A DNA stretch of 64,000 nucleotides from positions 1 through 64,000 of the forward strand of contig CABHOV010000100.1 in assembly GCA_902168185.1 (NCBI GenBank), read 5' to 3'. This document shows, piece after piece, positions 33,563 to 43,080 of this stretch (positions within the stretch are counted from its first letter, which is position 1; every line of letters starts with the position of its first letter). Position numbers and translations under genes: made by a program. Below the pieces are notes generated by a model. It had not been told where the DNA came from, did not search any database, and saw nothing but the letters and a program-made list of their open reading frames with translations. This stretch comes from an uncultured Bacteroides sp. Lineage in GTDB: Bacteria > Bacteroidota > Bacteroidia > Cytophagales > Cyclobacteriaceae.

Positions 33563-34420
33563 ATGAAACATATTCCAATTCGGCATATAAATACACCCCA
33601 GGAAGAACAGAAATTCTCCGGAAGCTTTAGCATACGCGACATCCACGAGCTACTTGCAGGGAAGGATATTGTTCAAGAGCTTCACCGGCACGATTTCTTT
33701 TATATACTCGCATTGAAAAAAGGAAGAGGTAATCACGAGATCGATTTTAGATCTTACGAAATTCGTGACTATTCAATATTTCTCATGCGTCCCGGTCAGG
33801 TGCATCAGCTTACTCTGAAAGCAGGGAGCTCGGGATACTTGATTGAATTTAACACTGACTTCCATTTTTTAAAAGATAAGGTGTCAAGTGACCTCTTACG
33901 AAAAGCTACTGATCTCAACCATTATCAATTTGAAGCCAACAGCCTTAAAAGGTTAGTCGCTATACTAGACTATATATTTGAAGAGTATACGATCAAAAAG
34001 GAAAGATATCAGGATGTGATCAAAGCCAATCTTGAGATTTTCTCTATCGAACTTATCCGGCAGAATAGTAATGCTACACCGAATAACACCGACACCTACA
34101 CACAGGAGTGTTTTGAAAAATTTTCAGAACTTTTAAAGACGCACATTGCCAAACACAAGCAAGTATCATTCTATGCAGACAAGTTGAGTCTTTCCCTCTA
34201 TCAGCTTAATGCCATTGCAAAAGCAACGCGAGGGAAGACGTGTTCAGAGATTATGAACGAATATATTATACTGGAATCGAAACGATACCTTCTCGCAACA
34301 TCAAACCAGGTGAATCAAATTGCAAGTTATCTGGGTTACGAAGACGTTTCGTATTTTATCAGGTTCTTTAAAAAGCATACAGGGCAATCACCGGAAGCGT
34401 TCAGGAATAATTTTAAATGA
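33563..34420 (+). CDS. AraC family transcriptional regulator
   Basis: A 285-aa regulator with an N-terminal cupin (about 40-110, DFFYILALKKGRGNHEI and MRPGQVHQL) and two C-terminal helix-turn-helix motifs (about 190-283; LSLYQLNAIAKAT and VNQIASYLGYEDVSYFIRFFKKHTGQSP). A small ligand or metal in the cupin would set its activity. It is divergent from the membrane-SRPBCC gene (148-bp spacer) and 155 bp upstream of the ABC exporter gene; either could be its target. Confidence 0.9.
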   Translation: MKHIPIRHINTPQEEQKFSGSFSIRDIHELLAGKDIVQELHRHDFFYILALKKGRGNHEIDFRSYEIRDYSIFLMRPGQVHQLTLKAGSSGYLIEFNTDFHFLKDKVSSDLLRKATDLNHYQFEANSLKRLVAILDYIFEEYTIKKERYQDVIKANLEIFSIELIRQNSNATPNNTDTYTQECFEKFSELLKTHIAKHKQVSFYADKLSLSLYQLNAIAKATRGKTCSEIMNEYIILESKRYLLATSNQVNQIASYLGYEDVSYFIRFFKKHTGQSPEAFRNNFK

Positions 34421-34575
34421 CTACTGAGAAAACATTACAATAAAGTTTAGCCAGCCTTTATACCGTTACAGCTAACATTTCAGGTAAATATTTTTTTCTT
34501 TATCAAATGAAAGAACCTACTTGAACATTTCTTTGTTCAAAAAAAGTCATATTACCGTCACCTATTTGTACAGGC

Positions 34576-36354
34576 ATGAAAATACTTTTAAACTACCTCA
34601 AGAATTATAAAGGCCTTATTGCCATTGCTTTACTGTTAGCTGCAACCAGTCAGGTTTTCTCCCTTTTAGATCCTCATATCACAGGTAACATCGTTGATGA
34701 CTTCATTGAGAAGCGCGACTCACAATCCCGGGCGGAATTTGTGAGAGGTATTCTCTACCTGGTAGGGCTCGCAGTCGGTGCGGCCATGGTGTCGCGTATA
34801 GCCAAAAACCTGCAGGATTATTTCACAAGCATTGTCGTTCAAAAACTGGGCGCTAAAATGTATGCCGATGGACTTAAGCATTCACTGGAACTACCCTACC
34901 AGACTTTTGAAGATCAGCGTAGTGGTGAGACGTTAGGTATATTACAGAAAGTACGCACCGATTCAGAAAAGTTTATCACTTCGTTCATCAGCATTCTGTT
35001 TTCTAGTTTGGTGGCTATGATCTTCGTAGTAGTATATTCCCTTACGGTTAGCTATAAAGTTACGCTGGTATATTTTGCAGCTGTTCCAATCATTGCTATT
35101 ACAAGTTGGCTATTGAGCCGGAAGATCAAAGTAGTTCAAAAGAATATAGTAAAGGAAACTACATCCCTGGCGGGTTCTACAACCGAGTCATTGCGAAATA
35201 TAGAGTTGGTAAAAAGCTTGGGGCTTGCCAACCAGGAAATCCAACGTCTGAATAACACTACCTATAAAATCCTCGACCTTGAACTTAAGAAAGTAAAGTA
35301 TGTACGCGGGATGAGTTTCCTGCAAGGCACCACCGTTAACTTTATAAGAAGTGCCATGGTTGTTATTTTATTGATGCTCATTTTTGATAATGAAATTTCT
35401 GCCGGTAAATATTTCACATTCCTCTTTTACTCATTCTTCCTGTTTACACCTTTACAGGAATTAGGAAATGTTATCATTGCGTTTCGCGAAGCAGAAGTAT
35501 CGCTACTTAATTTCAACAGGATTCTGAATCTTCCAAAAGAAGCTAAACCAAAGAATCCTATATATGTAGACAAAATCACAGACCTTACCTTCAAAGATGT
35601 TACCTTCCAACATCAGTCTGCGAGCAGGACTGCATTGAATAATATATCTTTTGAAACCAACAATGGTAAGACCATTGCATTTGTCGGGCCATCAGGTTCC
35701 GGTAAAACTACACTTGTAAAATTATTGGTGGGCCTATATAAGCCTAAGCAAGGAGATGTACTATACAATGGTGTTTCGAGTGCAAACATAAATATGGATG
35801 AGCTGCGCGAAAAGATTGGATTTGTAACACAGGATACGCAGCTATTCTCTGGTACCATTCGCGAAAATTTATTATTCGTAAGACCTACTGCCACCGATGA
35901 GGAGTGTATGATCGTATTGCAGAAGGCTGCATGTCAGTCCTTATTGGAACGTGCTGATAAAGGTCTCGATACTGTTATAGGCGAAGGCGGTGTAAAAGTT
36001 TCCGGAGGAGAGAAACAAAGACTATCTATAGCACGCGCACTGCTTCGCCAGCCAGATATATTGGTGTTTGATGAAGCAACGTCATCTTTGGATTCTATTA
36101 CGGAAGAAGAAATCACCTGGACTATCCGCGATATTTCAACCGCGAAGAACCACATTACTATATTGATTGCGCACCGTCTCTCTACGGTGATGCATGCTGA
36201 TCAGATTTATGTACTTGAAAAGGGCAACATTGTTGAATCCGGGAAGCATGACAAACTCTTGCAGGAAAAAGGATTATACTATGCAATGTGGCGTCAACAG
36301 ATCGGAGAGAATGTTCATACGCGCGTTAAAGCAAATGGGGTTGCTGTAGGTTAA
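34576..36354 (+). CDS. ABC transporter, fused permease and ATPase
   Basis: A 592-aa half-transporter of exporter (MsbA/LmrA) type: a six-span permease domain (about 10-310) and a nucleotide-binding domain with Walker A GPSGSGKTT (about 371-379), Q loop FVTQDTQ, signature VSGGEKQR (about 475-482), Walker B ILVFDEATSSLD and switch IAHRLST. It works as a dimer; since only one gene is present a homodimer is likely. Substrate may be a lipid, drug or peptide; no peptidase C39 domain is present. An upstream AraC gene may control it. Confidence 0.92.
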   Translation: MKILLNYLKNYKGLIAIALLLAATSQVFSLLDPHITGNIVDDFIEKRDSQSRAEFVRGILYLVGLAVGAAMVSRIAKNLQDYFTSIVVQKLGAKMYADGLKHSLELPYQTFEDQRSGETLGILQKVRTDSEKFITSFISILFSSLVAMIFVVVYSLTVSYKVTLVYFAAVPIIAITSWLLSRKIKVVQKNIVKETTSLAGSTTESLRNIELVKSLGLANQEIQRLNNTTYKILDLELKKVKYVRGMSFLQGTTVNFIRSAMVVILLMLIFDNEISAGKYFTFLFYSFFLFTPLQELGNVIIAFREAEVSLLNFNRILNLPKEAKPKNPIYVDKITDLTFKDVTFQHQSASRTALNNISFETNNGKTIAFVGPSGSGKTTLVKLLVGLYKPKQGDVLYNGVSSANINMDELREKIGFVTQDTQLFSGTIRENLLFVRPTATDEECMIVLQKAACQSLLERADKGLDTVIGEGGVKVSGGEKQRLSIARALLRQPDILVFDEATSSLDSITEEEITWTIRDISTAKNHITILIAHRLSTVMHADQIYVLEKGNIVESGKHDKLLQEKGLYYAMWRQQIGENVHTRVKANGVAVG

Positions 36355-36371
36355 TAGGATGGCATTCTGTA

Positions 36372-36406
36372 TGAAGCTTTAGCTTACACTTTAAGCTAAA
36401 GCTTCA
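36372..36406. terminator. Perfect 15-bp hairpin between convergent genes
   Basis: TGAAGCTTTAGCTTA (36372-36386) pairs perfectly with TAAGCTAAAGCTTCA (36392-36406) around a five-base loop, between the ABC exporter (stop 36354) and the AsmA-like gene (stop 36425). There is no T-run; a termination role is inferred from position. Confidence 0.65.
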
Positions 36407-36424
36407 CCCGAAAATTATTGAGAC

Positions 36425-38923
36425 CTACGGCTGCTCAGCATCCCATTCGAAGTACTCGTCTTTCTCGAGTTCTACTTCCTTCTTCTTCTGTGTTCCTTTG
36501 TTCTTGAAGGCTTCGCGAAGTTCTTTCACTTCGTTCTTCAGGTCGTTCACGATTTTCTTTTTCACAGCTTCGGTATCGTATTGAATACGGTAGTCGTCTG
36601 TAGTACCCGTGATTTTCAGATATAGTTTACTTTGTCCGGAGCCATCATCGCCAATGGCGTCTTTAGCTTCGAGATCCATAGATCCACGTTGTCGCAGTGG
36701 TGTTATAATTCTATAGTCAATATGCTGATCGAACGTATGCGTACCACTTACCTTGAGACTGGTGACATTGGTGCGAACTTCCATCTGTGGTATATAAATA
36801 GTTTTATTCTCGATGTGTATTTCATTTTTTAAATCAGAAAATCGCAAACGGCTAAGACCATCATCTTTTATATAGCGCTTTAACTTCTGCATGGGCTCAA
36901 AGTTGTTGAGTTCGCCTTTTTTGATCACGACCCCTATATCTGCTATTAACGTCTCCGGAAAGAGACGAAGATTAGGCTTCAACACCATCTCCATATTAAC
37001 ATCGGCATGCGCCTGACCCTTTAAATGCTTATCCTGTATAAAGTCCTGCTGAAAATTCTCAAATACATAAAATATACTATCGACATATATACCATTTAAC
37101 TTCACCGTGCTTACAACATCTATAGCTTTACGATTCTTGGCATCCACAATGCCTGAGCATGTGAGATCTCCACCCATCGATTTCAATGTAATGTTGCGCG
37201 ATACCGCCATTTCATTTTTCACAAGCAGATCACCTTTCAGATCGCTGCCATGAAAGCGTTTATACTGCAGTGCCTTTACATCGCAGTTGAAATTGAGATT
37301 TATATTTCGCGATATGCTGAAATTATACTCCTGTTCCTTATTGGCAGAAGGTTTGCCGAACCCGATAGCTAGCAGTTGATTGAGGTCTATAAATTCTGAT
37401 TTCAGATCGGTTTCTATACCAATGGGCTGATCTTCAAATAACAAAAAGGTAATTATGTTTTTGAAGAATCCGTTGAGCATAAAATCGCTGTTACCTAATT
37501 TACCAGCGACATTACTTAAAGCCAGGTCGTTGTTACTGAATTGCAAACTACCTTTCAGATTTTGAAGCGGTACCTTGTCATCTCCGTATAGCAGGCTGAT
37601 GTTCTGAAGTTCTACTGTACCCTGTGTGGATACGCGCTGTGCAGTTGCACGTTTTTTCAACAAACCAATTCGTCCTTCGAAGGACACGTCTGCAAGCAAC
37701 GAACCAGATACATTTCGGATCTCGGCTACCGGATAAAAATCAAATACAGAAGCAGCATCTACACGACCTTTGAAATCGCACATTACTTCAGGGTCTTTGA
37801 AATTCTGCAGTATAAAGTTCGCAGCAAAGGATTCACCATTCAGGCTTCCCTTTATATTCTTCAATACCAATGTCGCTTGACGTGGATCAGAGATTTCGCT
37901 GCTTGCAAAGGAGCCTTCAAGGCTTGCGCCTTCAATCCGTGTCTTGAATTCCGGATGAAATATAGTCGCATCCTTAAAACCAAAGTCGATAGAAAATAAA
38001 GGATTTCTCCGTTTGCTGATCTCGCCTTTTAATTTTGTTTTGAAGTATACATCACCTTTACTCTGATACTTCGTTAAGTTTTTGGTAGCCGATTCCGGCA
38101 ATAATGAAAATATAGTCTGTATATCAGTATTCTCACCCTCAGTAACGAGGTCAATTAGATTTTCATTTTTCCAGTTGTAGGTGCCATGTACGGTGAAGGA
38201 AGATTGTCTGAGCTTGAGGGTAGAAGGATTGATCAGAATATTGCGCTCGCGATCGTTATATACCAGGTCGGTTTCTATCATAAACGATTTATTCGCGAGG
38301 TACGTACCGGTACCAATATTGATTCGTTCAGAAGTTAATTGCCCTTCAGCATTAATATTGTATACATCGTTTGTTGTGCCGATGGAAGCTACAAGATCCT
38401 CACTGGTAAACATCAGGTCTTCGGTAGCAGCTATATTTATATAGTGAACACGTGTATTTTGCAGACTCACATTCTTCAACTCAAAGCTTACCGTTCCGGA
38501 TGAAGCCTGCTTTTTATCTTTATTCTCTTTTAATATAGTATAGTTGTTATTGCCATGAGCATCGATCTTCAGGCTGGTTTCGCTGTCGCGGATCTGAAGG
38601 CCTCTGATGGTATATTTTCCTTTCCATACTTCGATAGGATTTAGTTGAAAAGAGATGGTGTTTGCCGTCAGCAGTGGATATTTACCGGGCTGGCTATCCT
38701 CCACGTATACATCTGTAAATACTATTGATAGCTGTGGGAACTTCTCAAACCATGAAACGTCCATCTTGCCGATGGTTACTGGTGTGTTGAGGCTCTTGTT
38801 AACCTCCTGAACAAATTGATTGATGATTTTATCCTTAAACAGGAATACTGATATCGACAACGATACAAAGAGGACCGCCAAGGTTAGTCCTGCATAAAAA
38901 AGTATCTTCTTAAACGTTTTCAA
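36425..38923 (-). CDS. AsmA-like protein (bridge-type inner membrane anchor)
   Basis: About 832 aa. One N-terminal membrane helix (ILFYAGLTLAVLFVSLSISVFLF), then a long periplasmic beta-rich body with an AsmA-type start (VTIGKMDVSWFEKFPQLSI) and the family C-terminal region (FSDLKNEIHIENKTIYIPQMEVRTNV, split over about 700-730). AsmA relatives (YhdP, TamB) form lipid-conducting grooves between the membranes. The C-terminus is highly charged (KNKGTQKKKEVELEKDEYFEWDAEQP region). Start choice: no ATG is near. A TTG at 38944 lies inside a TATTTTTG promoter motif, so I prefer the TTG at 38923, which gives MKTFKKILFYAG and an ordinary short leader. Confidence 0.8.
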   Translation of the reverse strand: MKTFKKILFYAGLTLAVLFVSLSISVFLFKDKIINQFVQEVNKSLNTPVTIGKMDVSWFEKFPQLSIVFTDVYVEDSQPGKYPLLTANTISFQLNPIEVWKGKYTIRGLQIRDSETSLKIDAHGNNNYTILKENKDKKQASSGTVSFELKNVSLQNTRVHYINIAATEDLMFTSEDLVASIGTTNDVYNINAEGQLTSERINIGTGTYLANKSFMIETDLVYNDRERNILINPSTLKLRQSSFTVHGTYNWKNENLIDLVTEGENTDIQTIFSLLPESATKNLTKYQSKGDVYFKTKLKGEISKRRNPLFSIDFGFKDATIFHPEFKTRIEGASLEGSFASSEISDPRQATLVLKNIKGSLNGESFAANFILQNFKDPEVMCDFKGRVDAASVFDFYPVAEIRNVSGSLLADVSFEGRIGLLKKRATAQRVSTQGTVELQNISLLYGDDKVPLQNLKGSLQFSNNDLALSNVAGKLGNSDFMLNGFFKNIITFLLFEDQPIGIETDLKSEFIDLNQLLAIGFGKPSANKEQEYNFSISRNINLNFNCDVKALQYKRFHGSDLKGDLLVKNEMAVSRNITLKSMGGDLTCSGIVDAKNRKAIDVVSTVKLNGIYVDSIFYVFENFQQDFIQDKHLKGQAHADVNMEMVLKPNLRLFPETLIADIGVVIKKGELNNFEPMQKLKRYIKDDGLSRLRFSDLKNEIHIENKTIYIPQMEVRTNVTSLKVSGTHTFDQHIDYRIITPLRQRGSMDLEAKDAIGDDGSGQSKLYLKITGTTDDYRIQYDTEAVKKKIVNDLKNEVKELREAFKNKGTQKKKEVELEKDEYFEWDAEQP

Positions 38924-38941
38924 GCTTAAAAAATGGTTTGA

Positions 38942-38949
38942 CAAAAATA
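38942..38949 (-). promoter_or_regulatory. -7 promoter element of the AsmA-like gene
   Basis: The minus strand reads TATTTTTG (TAnnTTTG). It overlaps the first of two candidate TTG starts, which argues for the downstream one at 38923. Confidence 0.5.
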
Positions 38950-39039
38950 CGTTTCAAAAATCAAACCACTGAATAAATAACGCTGCTCCCGGTATATAAA
39001 AGCTAAAGTCGTGAAAATAACGACCAACCCGGGGCTTGG

Positions 39040-39567
39040 CTATTGGATTGAGATCTTCTCGGGGATCAGAATCGCTGCGGGGAAATACCGTTTTACGGCT
39101 GCATAGTCTTGCTGTGCATCCATACGGCTAAAGTATTTACCAACCTTCACGCGGAAGATTGGCTCCGTAAACTGCACTTCAGTGTTGAGTTTTGGTAGTG
39201 CTGTGGCGATCTGTTTTTTTGCATTCAACGCCTCTTCACGTCTTCCGGAGTATACTTGTATAGTATATCCCTCAACAAATTTACGGCTCAGGTTTATATG
39301 ATCAATGCTATCCAATACACCGTCAAGTCTTCTATTTACAGTAAGCTTCGGCTCAACGTTAACTGTTGTTGTAGCTTTTGTATTGTCCGTAGTGGGAGTA
39401 GTCGTTGTGGTTTCCGCAGGAGCGGCTTCGACTTTAGGTCTCCATACAGAAAGGTCTTCCGAATATTTTCCCGTCTGGGAAGTTGTGGTCGTCTTCTTTT
39501 GAGTGACACAACTTCCCAGCAGAAATATAGCTGAAAGTATATATAGCGATTGTTTCAATACCTGCAT
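39040..39567 (-). CDS. SPOR-domain lipoprotein
   Basis: A 175-aa lipoprotein: lipobox FLLGSC with C20, a Thr-rich linker (about 24-80) and a SPOR-type peptidoglycan-binding domain (about 98-172; GYTIQVYSGRREEA, IFRVKVGKYFSRMDAQQ). SPOR domains bind denuded glycan strands, often at division sites. Its ATG lies two bases past the secA stop, so it is co-transcribed and probably translationally coupled with secA, which is unusual as a functional pairing. Confidence 0.85.
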   Translation of the reverse strand: MQVLKQSLYILSAIFLLGSCVTQKKTTTTSQTGKYSEDLSVWRPKVEAAPAETTTTTPTTDNTKATTTVNVEPKLTVNRRLDGVLDSIDHINLSRKFVEGYTIQVYSGRREEALNAKKQIATALPKLNTEVQFTEPIFRVKVGKYFSRMDAQQDYAAVKRYFPAAILIPEKISIQ

Positions 39568-39569
39568 GA

Positions 39570-42500
39570 TTAATCTATTATGATACAGCGGTTGTTATTG
39601 ATATCGTCTTCTACCTTCTTGAATTTCACATCACGAAGAACACGCCCGTCAGGATACTGAACGCTTACCTTATCATTCCGATTAGCAACCTTCTCTGACT
39701 TGGCTGGCATCACTTTCTCTTGTGGAGGGCGATTCGGTTGAGGCTGCTGTTGTTGGCTTCCTCCTCCGCCGCCACCACCGCTTAACAGTGATCGTGACTC
39801 TTCCTTCTGTTCATTCAATCTAACACGTGAACGACTTACGCGTGCTTCCTGAACATCGTCTGGCTGTTGCACAGGTATATCTGCTTTCAACAAGAACGAT
39901 ATAGTATCTTCATTTACTTTCGCGATGAAGCGTTTGAAAAGCTCGAAGCCTTCGAACTTATAGATCAAGAGTGGATCTTTCTGTTCGTACACTGCATTCT
40001 GTACAGATTGTTTCAGATCATCCATCTCACGCAAGTGTTCTTTCCAAAGTTGATCGATGATCGCCAGTGTGATCATCTTCTCCATGGACTTTATCAGCTC
40101 CGTGTTATTCGTTTCTACGCATTTCTGAAGACTCGCAGCTACACCAATCTGCTTCTGACCATCACTGAATGGAACGAGTATATTTTCAACGGTAGCTCCG
40201 CGTGATTTCGAAATCTCATGTACCACTGGCAATGCTTTGTCAGCGATAACCTTATTTTTTCTGTGATAATGCTCCAGTGATTTGTGATAAAGATCGTCTG
40301 CGAGTTTACTCTGATCGAGCTTCTCAAAAGTTTCCCTCGAGATATCATAATCCAATCCCAATACACCCAATGCATTGAGGCGGAGTGCTTCGTAATCATT
40401 ACCATTTTTGGCGTTGATCACCATATCCTCACATGTGTCATTTAACATGTTAAGTATATCCAGCTCAAGACGTTCTCCGAACAACGCATTTCTTCTACGC
40501 TTGTATATAACTTCACGCTGTGAGTTCATTACGTTATCATACTCGAGCAAGCGCTTCCGTATACCAAAGTTATTCTCTTCTACTTTCTTCTGTGCGCGTT
40601 CGATAGAGCTTGTCACCATCGAGTGCTGAATCTCTTCACCCTCTTTCAAGCCAAGCTTGTCCATGATACGAGCTATACGCTCCGGCATGAACAAACGCAT
40701 CAGGTTGTCTTCGAGAGATACATAGAACTGAGATGTTCCCGGATCACCCTGACGACCTGAACGACCACGCAACTGACGGTCTACACGCCTTGACTCGTGA
40801 CGTTCTGTACCAATGATTGCAAGACCACCCGCAGCTCTCGACTCGGGTGTGAGTTTTATATCGGTACCACGACCAGCCATGTTGGTAGCGATCGTTACTG
40901 TACCCGGCTTACCGGCTTCAGCAACAATTTCTGCTTCACGCTGGTGTTGCTTCGCGTTCAACACCTGGTGTTTAATCTTGCGCATCTGCAACAGGCGGCT
41001 TACTACTTCCGATATTTCTACGGATGTAGTACCAACCAGTACTGGGCGGCCTTCACCGGTGAGTTTTACAACTTCATCTATAACTGCATTGAATTTCTCG
41101 CGCATCGTTTTATACACGAGGTCATCATAATCTTTACGAACGGCTTGTCTGTTGGTCGGTATAACTACTACATCGAGTTTATATATATCCCACAACTCAC
41201 CTGCTTCTGTCTCGGCAGTACCCGTCATACCAGCAAGTTTGTGATACATACGGAAGTAATTTTGCAACGTGATGGTAGCGTACGTTTGTGTAGCGTCTTC
41301 TACCTTTACATTTTCTTTCGCTTCTATAGCCTGGTGTAATCCATCAGAGTATCTTCTTCCATCCAATACACGACCAGTCTGTTCGTCAACGATCTTTACT
41401 TTACCATCAACAATAATATACTCAGTATCTTTTTCGAAAAGTGTATAAGCTTTTAGAAGCTGGTTTACACTGTGAATGCGTTGTGATTTGATTTGATAAT
41501 CGCGGATCAGCTCTTCTTTTCTTTGAAGCTTCGCTGCATCATCCAGCGTAGATTCTCTTTCGAGTTTGTTAAGCTCTGTTCCGATCTCAGGCAAAATAAA
41601 GAAGTTGTGATCTTCACCTTCTCCGGTAATAAGATCTATACCTTTTTCTGTGAGTTCAACGCTGTTGTCTTTTTCATCGATCACAAAATACAAAGGCTTA
41701 TCCGCCTCTGGCATGTTGCGCTTGTTATCTTGTAAGTAGTAGTTTTCAGTTTTCTGAAGAACAGCTTTACTACCAGCTTCACTTAAAAATTTAATAAGTG
41801 GCTTATACTTTGGCATTGCGCGATGGGCGCGGAAAAGAGCCAGTCCACCATCTTTATCATTTCCATCGGTCAGTTGCTTTTTAGCGGTTGTCAGGTAATC
41901 GTTCACCAGCTTTTTCTGTGCTTCAACCAACTTATATATACGTGGCTTGAGATCATAAAATTCATGTTCATCACCGCGAGGAACGGGACCTGATATAATC
42001 AATGGTGTACGCGCTTCATCGATCAACACGGAGTCAACCTCATCGACCATTGCATAGTGATGGGTGCGTTGTACAAGTTCTTCAGGATCGCGCGCCATGT
42101 TATCACGCAGATAGTCGAAACCAAATTCGTTGTTGGTTCCGTAGGTTATATCTGCACGGTATGCATTTCTGCGTGCGTTTGAATTCGGTTCATGCTTATC
42201 AATACAATCTATACTGATACCGTGGAACTGGAAAATCGGAGCCATCCACTCGCTATCGCGGGTAGCCAGGTAGTTGTTTACGGTTACGATATGAACACCG
42301 CGCTTAGCAAGTGCATTTAGAAACGCAGGCAATGTAGCCACGAGTGTTTTACCTTCACCCGTTGCCATCTCGGCAACTTTACCTTCGTGCAATACTATAC
42401 CACCGATGATCTGCACATCATAATGCACCATATCCCAGGTGATCATGTTTCCGGCAGCCATCCATTTATTATACCAACGAGCTTTGTTGTCTTCGATCTT

Positions 42501-42938
42501 TATATGCTCACGGCCTACAGAGAATTGACGATCGAAATCCTGCACGGACACTTCGAGGTATTCATTTTCTTTGAAGCGTCTTGCCGTTTCGCGTACAATA
42601 GCAAAAGCTCTCGGCAACACTTTCATCAAGACCTTTTCAAGTTCTTTATTGCGTTCTTCTTCCAACGCATCGATCTCCTGGAAGATGGCTTCCTTGTCGT
42701 TGATCTCAAGCTCAGGGTTGTCAGCTATTTTTTTATGAAGAGACGCTAATTTGTCGTCTATGTTTTTGAGTTCCTGGTTTATGAATTCCTGGATCTGCTT
42801 TGTTTCAGCACGAAGTTCATCGTGACTTACGGACTTCAGTTTTTCGCCTTCCTGTTTAGTCTGCTCAACCAACGGCATAATGCGCTTGATGTCCTTCTCT
42901 GACTTTGTTCCGAATAATTTGGCAATGAGTTTCAGCAT
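39570..42938 (-). CDS. secA: Preprotein translocase ATPase SecA
   Basis: A 1122-aa SecA, the motor that drives preproteins through SecYEG. Walker A region EMATGEGKTLVATLPAF, DEAD-like MVDEVDSVLIDEARTPLI, GTDIKL with the MAGRGTDI motif, and RQLRGRSGRQGDPG are present. It is longer than E. coli SecA (901 aa), with extra segments in the nucleotide-binding region (around 330-420) as usual in this phylum. The C-terminal tail has no CxCx8HC zinc site; it has an eight-glycine run, a Gln/Pro-rich linker and a separate end reading PDGRVLRDVKFKKVEDDI and CIIID. It is followed two bases later by the SPOR lipoprotein. Confidence 0.97.
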   Translation of the reverse strand: MLKLIAKLFGTKSEKDIKRIMPLVEQTKQEGEKLKSVSHDELRAETKQIQEFINQELKNIDDKLASLHKKIADNPELEINDKEAIFQEIDALEEERNKELEKVLMKVLPRAFAIVRETARRFKENEYLEVSVQDFDRQFSVGREHIKIEDNKARWYNKWMAAGNMITWDMVHYDVQIIGGIVLHEGKVAEMATGEGKTLVATLPAFLNALAKRGVHIVTVNNYLATRDSEWMAPIFQFHGISIDCIDKHEPNSNARRNAYRADITYGTNNEFGFDYLRDNMARDPEELVQRTHHYAMVDEVDSVLIDEARTPLIISGPVPRGDEHEFYDLKPRIYKLVEAQKKLVNDYLTTAKKQLTDGNDKDGGLALFRAHRAMPKYKPLIKFLSEAGSKAVLQKTENYYLQDNKRNMPEADKPLYFVIDEKDNSVELTEKGIDLITGEGEDHNFFILPEIGTELNKLERESTLDDAAKLQRKEELIRDYQIKSQRIHSVNQLLKAYTLFEKDTEYIIVDGKVKIVDEQTGRVLDGRRYSDGLHQAIEAKENVKVEDATQTYATITLQNYFRMYHKLAGMTGTAETEAGELWDIYKLDVVVIPTNRQAVRKDYDDLVYKTMREKFNAVIDEVVKLTGEGRPVLVGTTSVEISEVVSRLLQMRKIKHQVLNAKQHQREAEIVAEAGKPGTVTIATNMAGRGTDIKLTPESRAAGGLAIIGTERHESRRVDRQLRGRSGRQGDPGTSQFYVSLEDNLMRLFMPERIARIMDKLGLKEGEEIQHSMVTSSIERAQKKVEENNFGIRKRLLEYDNVMNSQREVIYKRRRNALFGERLELDILNMLNDTCEDMVINAKNGNDYEALRLNALGVLGLDYDISRETFEKLDQSKLADDLYHKSLEHYHRKNKVIADKALPVVHEISKSRGATVENILVPFSDGQKQIGVAASLQKCVETNNTELIKSMEKMITLAIIDQLWKEHLREMDDLKQSVQNAVYEQKDPLLIYKFEGFELFKRFIAKVNEDTISFLLKADIPVQQPDDVQEARVSRSRVRLNEQKEESRSLLSGGGGGGGSQQQQPQPNRPPQEKVMPAKSEKVANRNDKVSVQYPDGRVLRDVKFKKVEDDINNNRCIIID

Positions 42939-43080
42939 AGTATAGTCGTTATCCGTTAGTTGTTATCTGTCATCCGGCTCGCGGTGCCTGAATTTTTACC
43001 CCAGGCGGCAGCAAATAACCCGTAACCTCCCCAAAAGGGGCTTAAAGTTAATTTGTTTTTTGAGATTTCAGGGAGAACAA

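Noticed and set aside
40797-41339. 180-aa frame antisense to secA
   Set aside because: Mirror of a highly conserved coding region; Cys/Tyr/Phe-rich composition typical of antisense frames.
43029-43040. CCCCAAAAGGGG hairpin as dapF terminator
   Set aside because: Only a four-base-pair stem without a T-run next to it; too weak to list.
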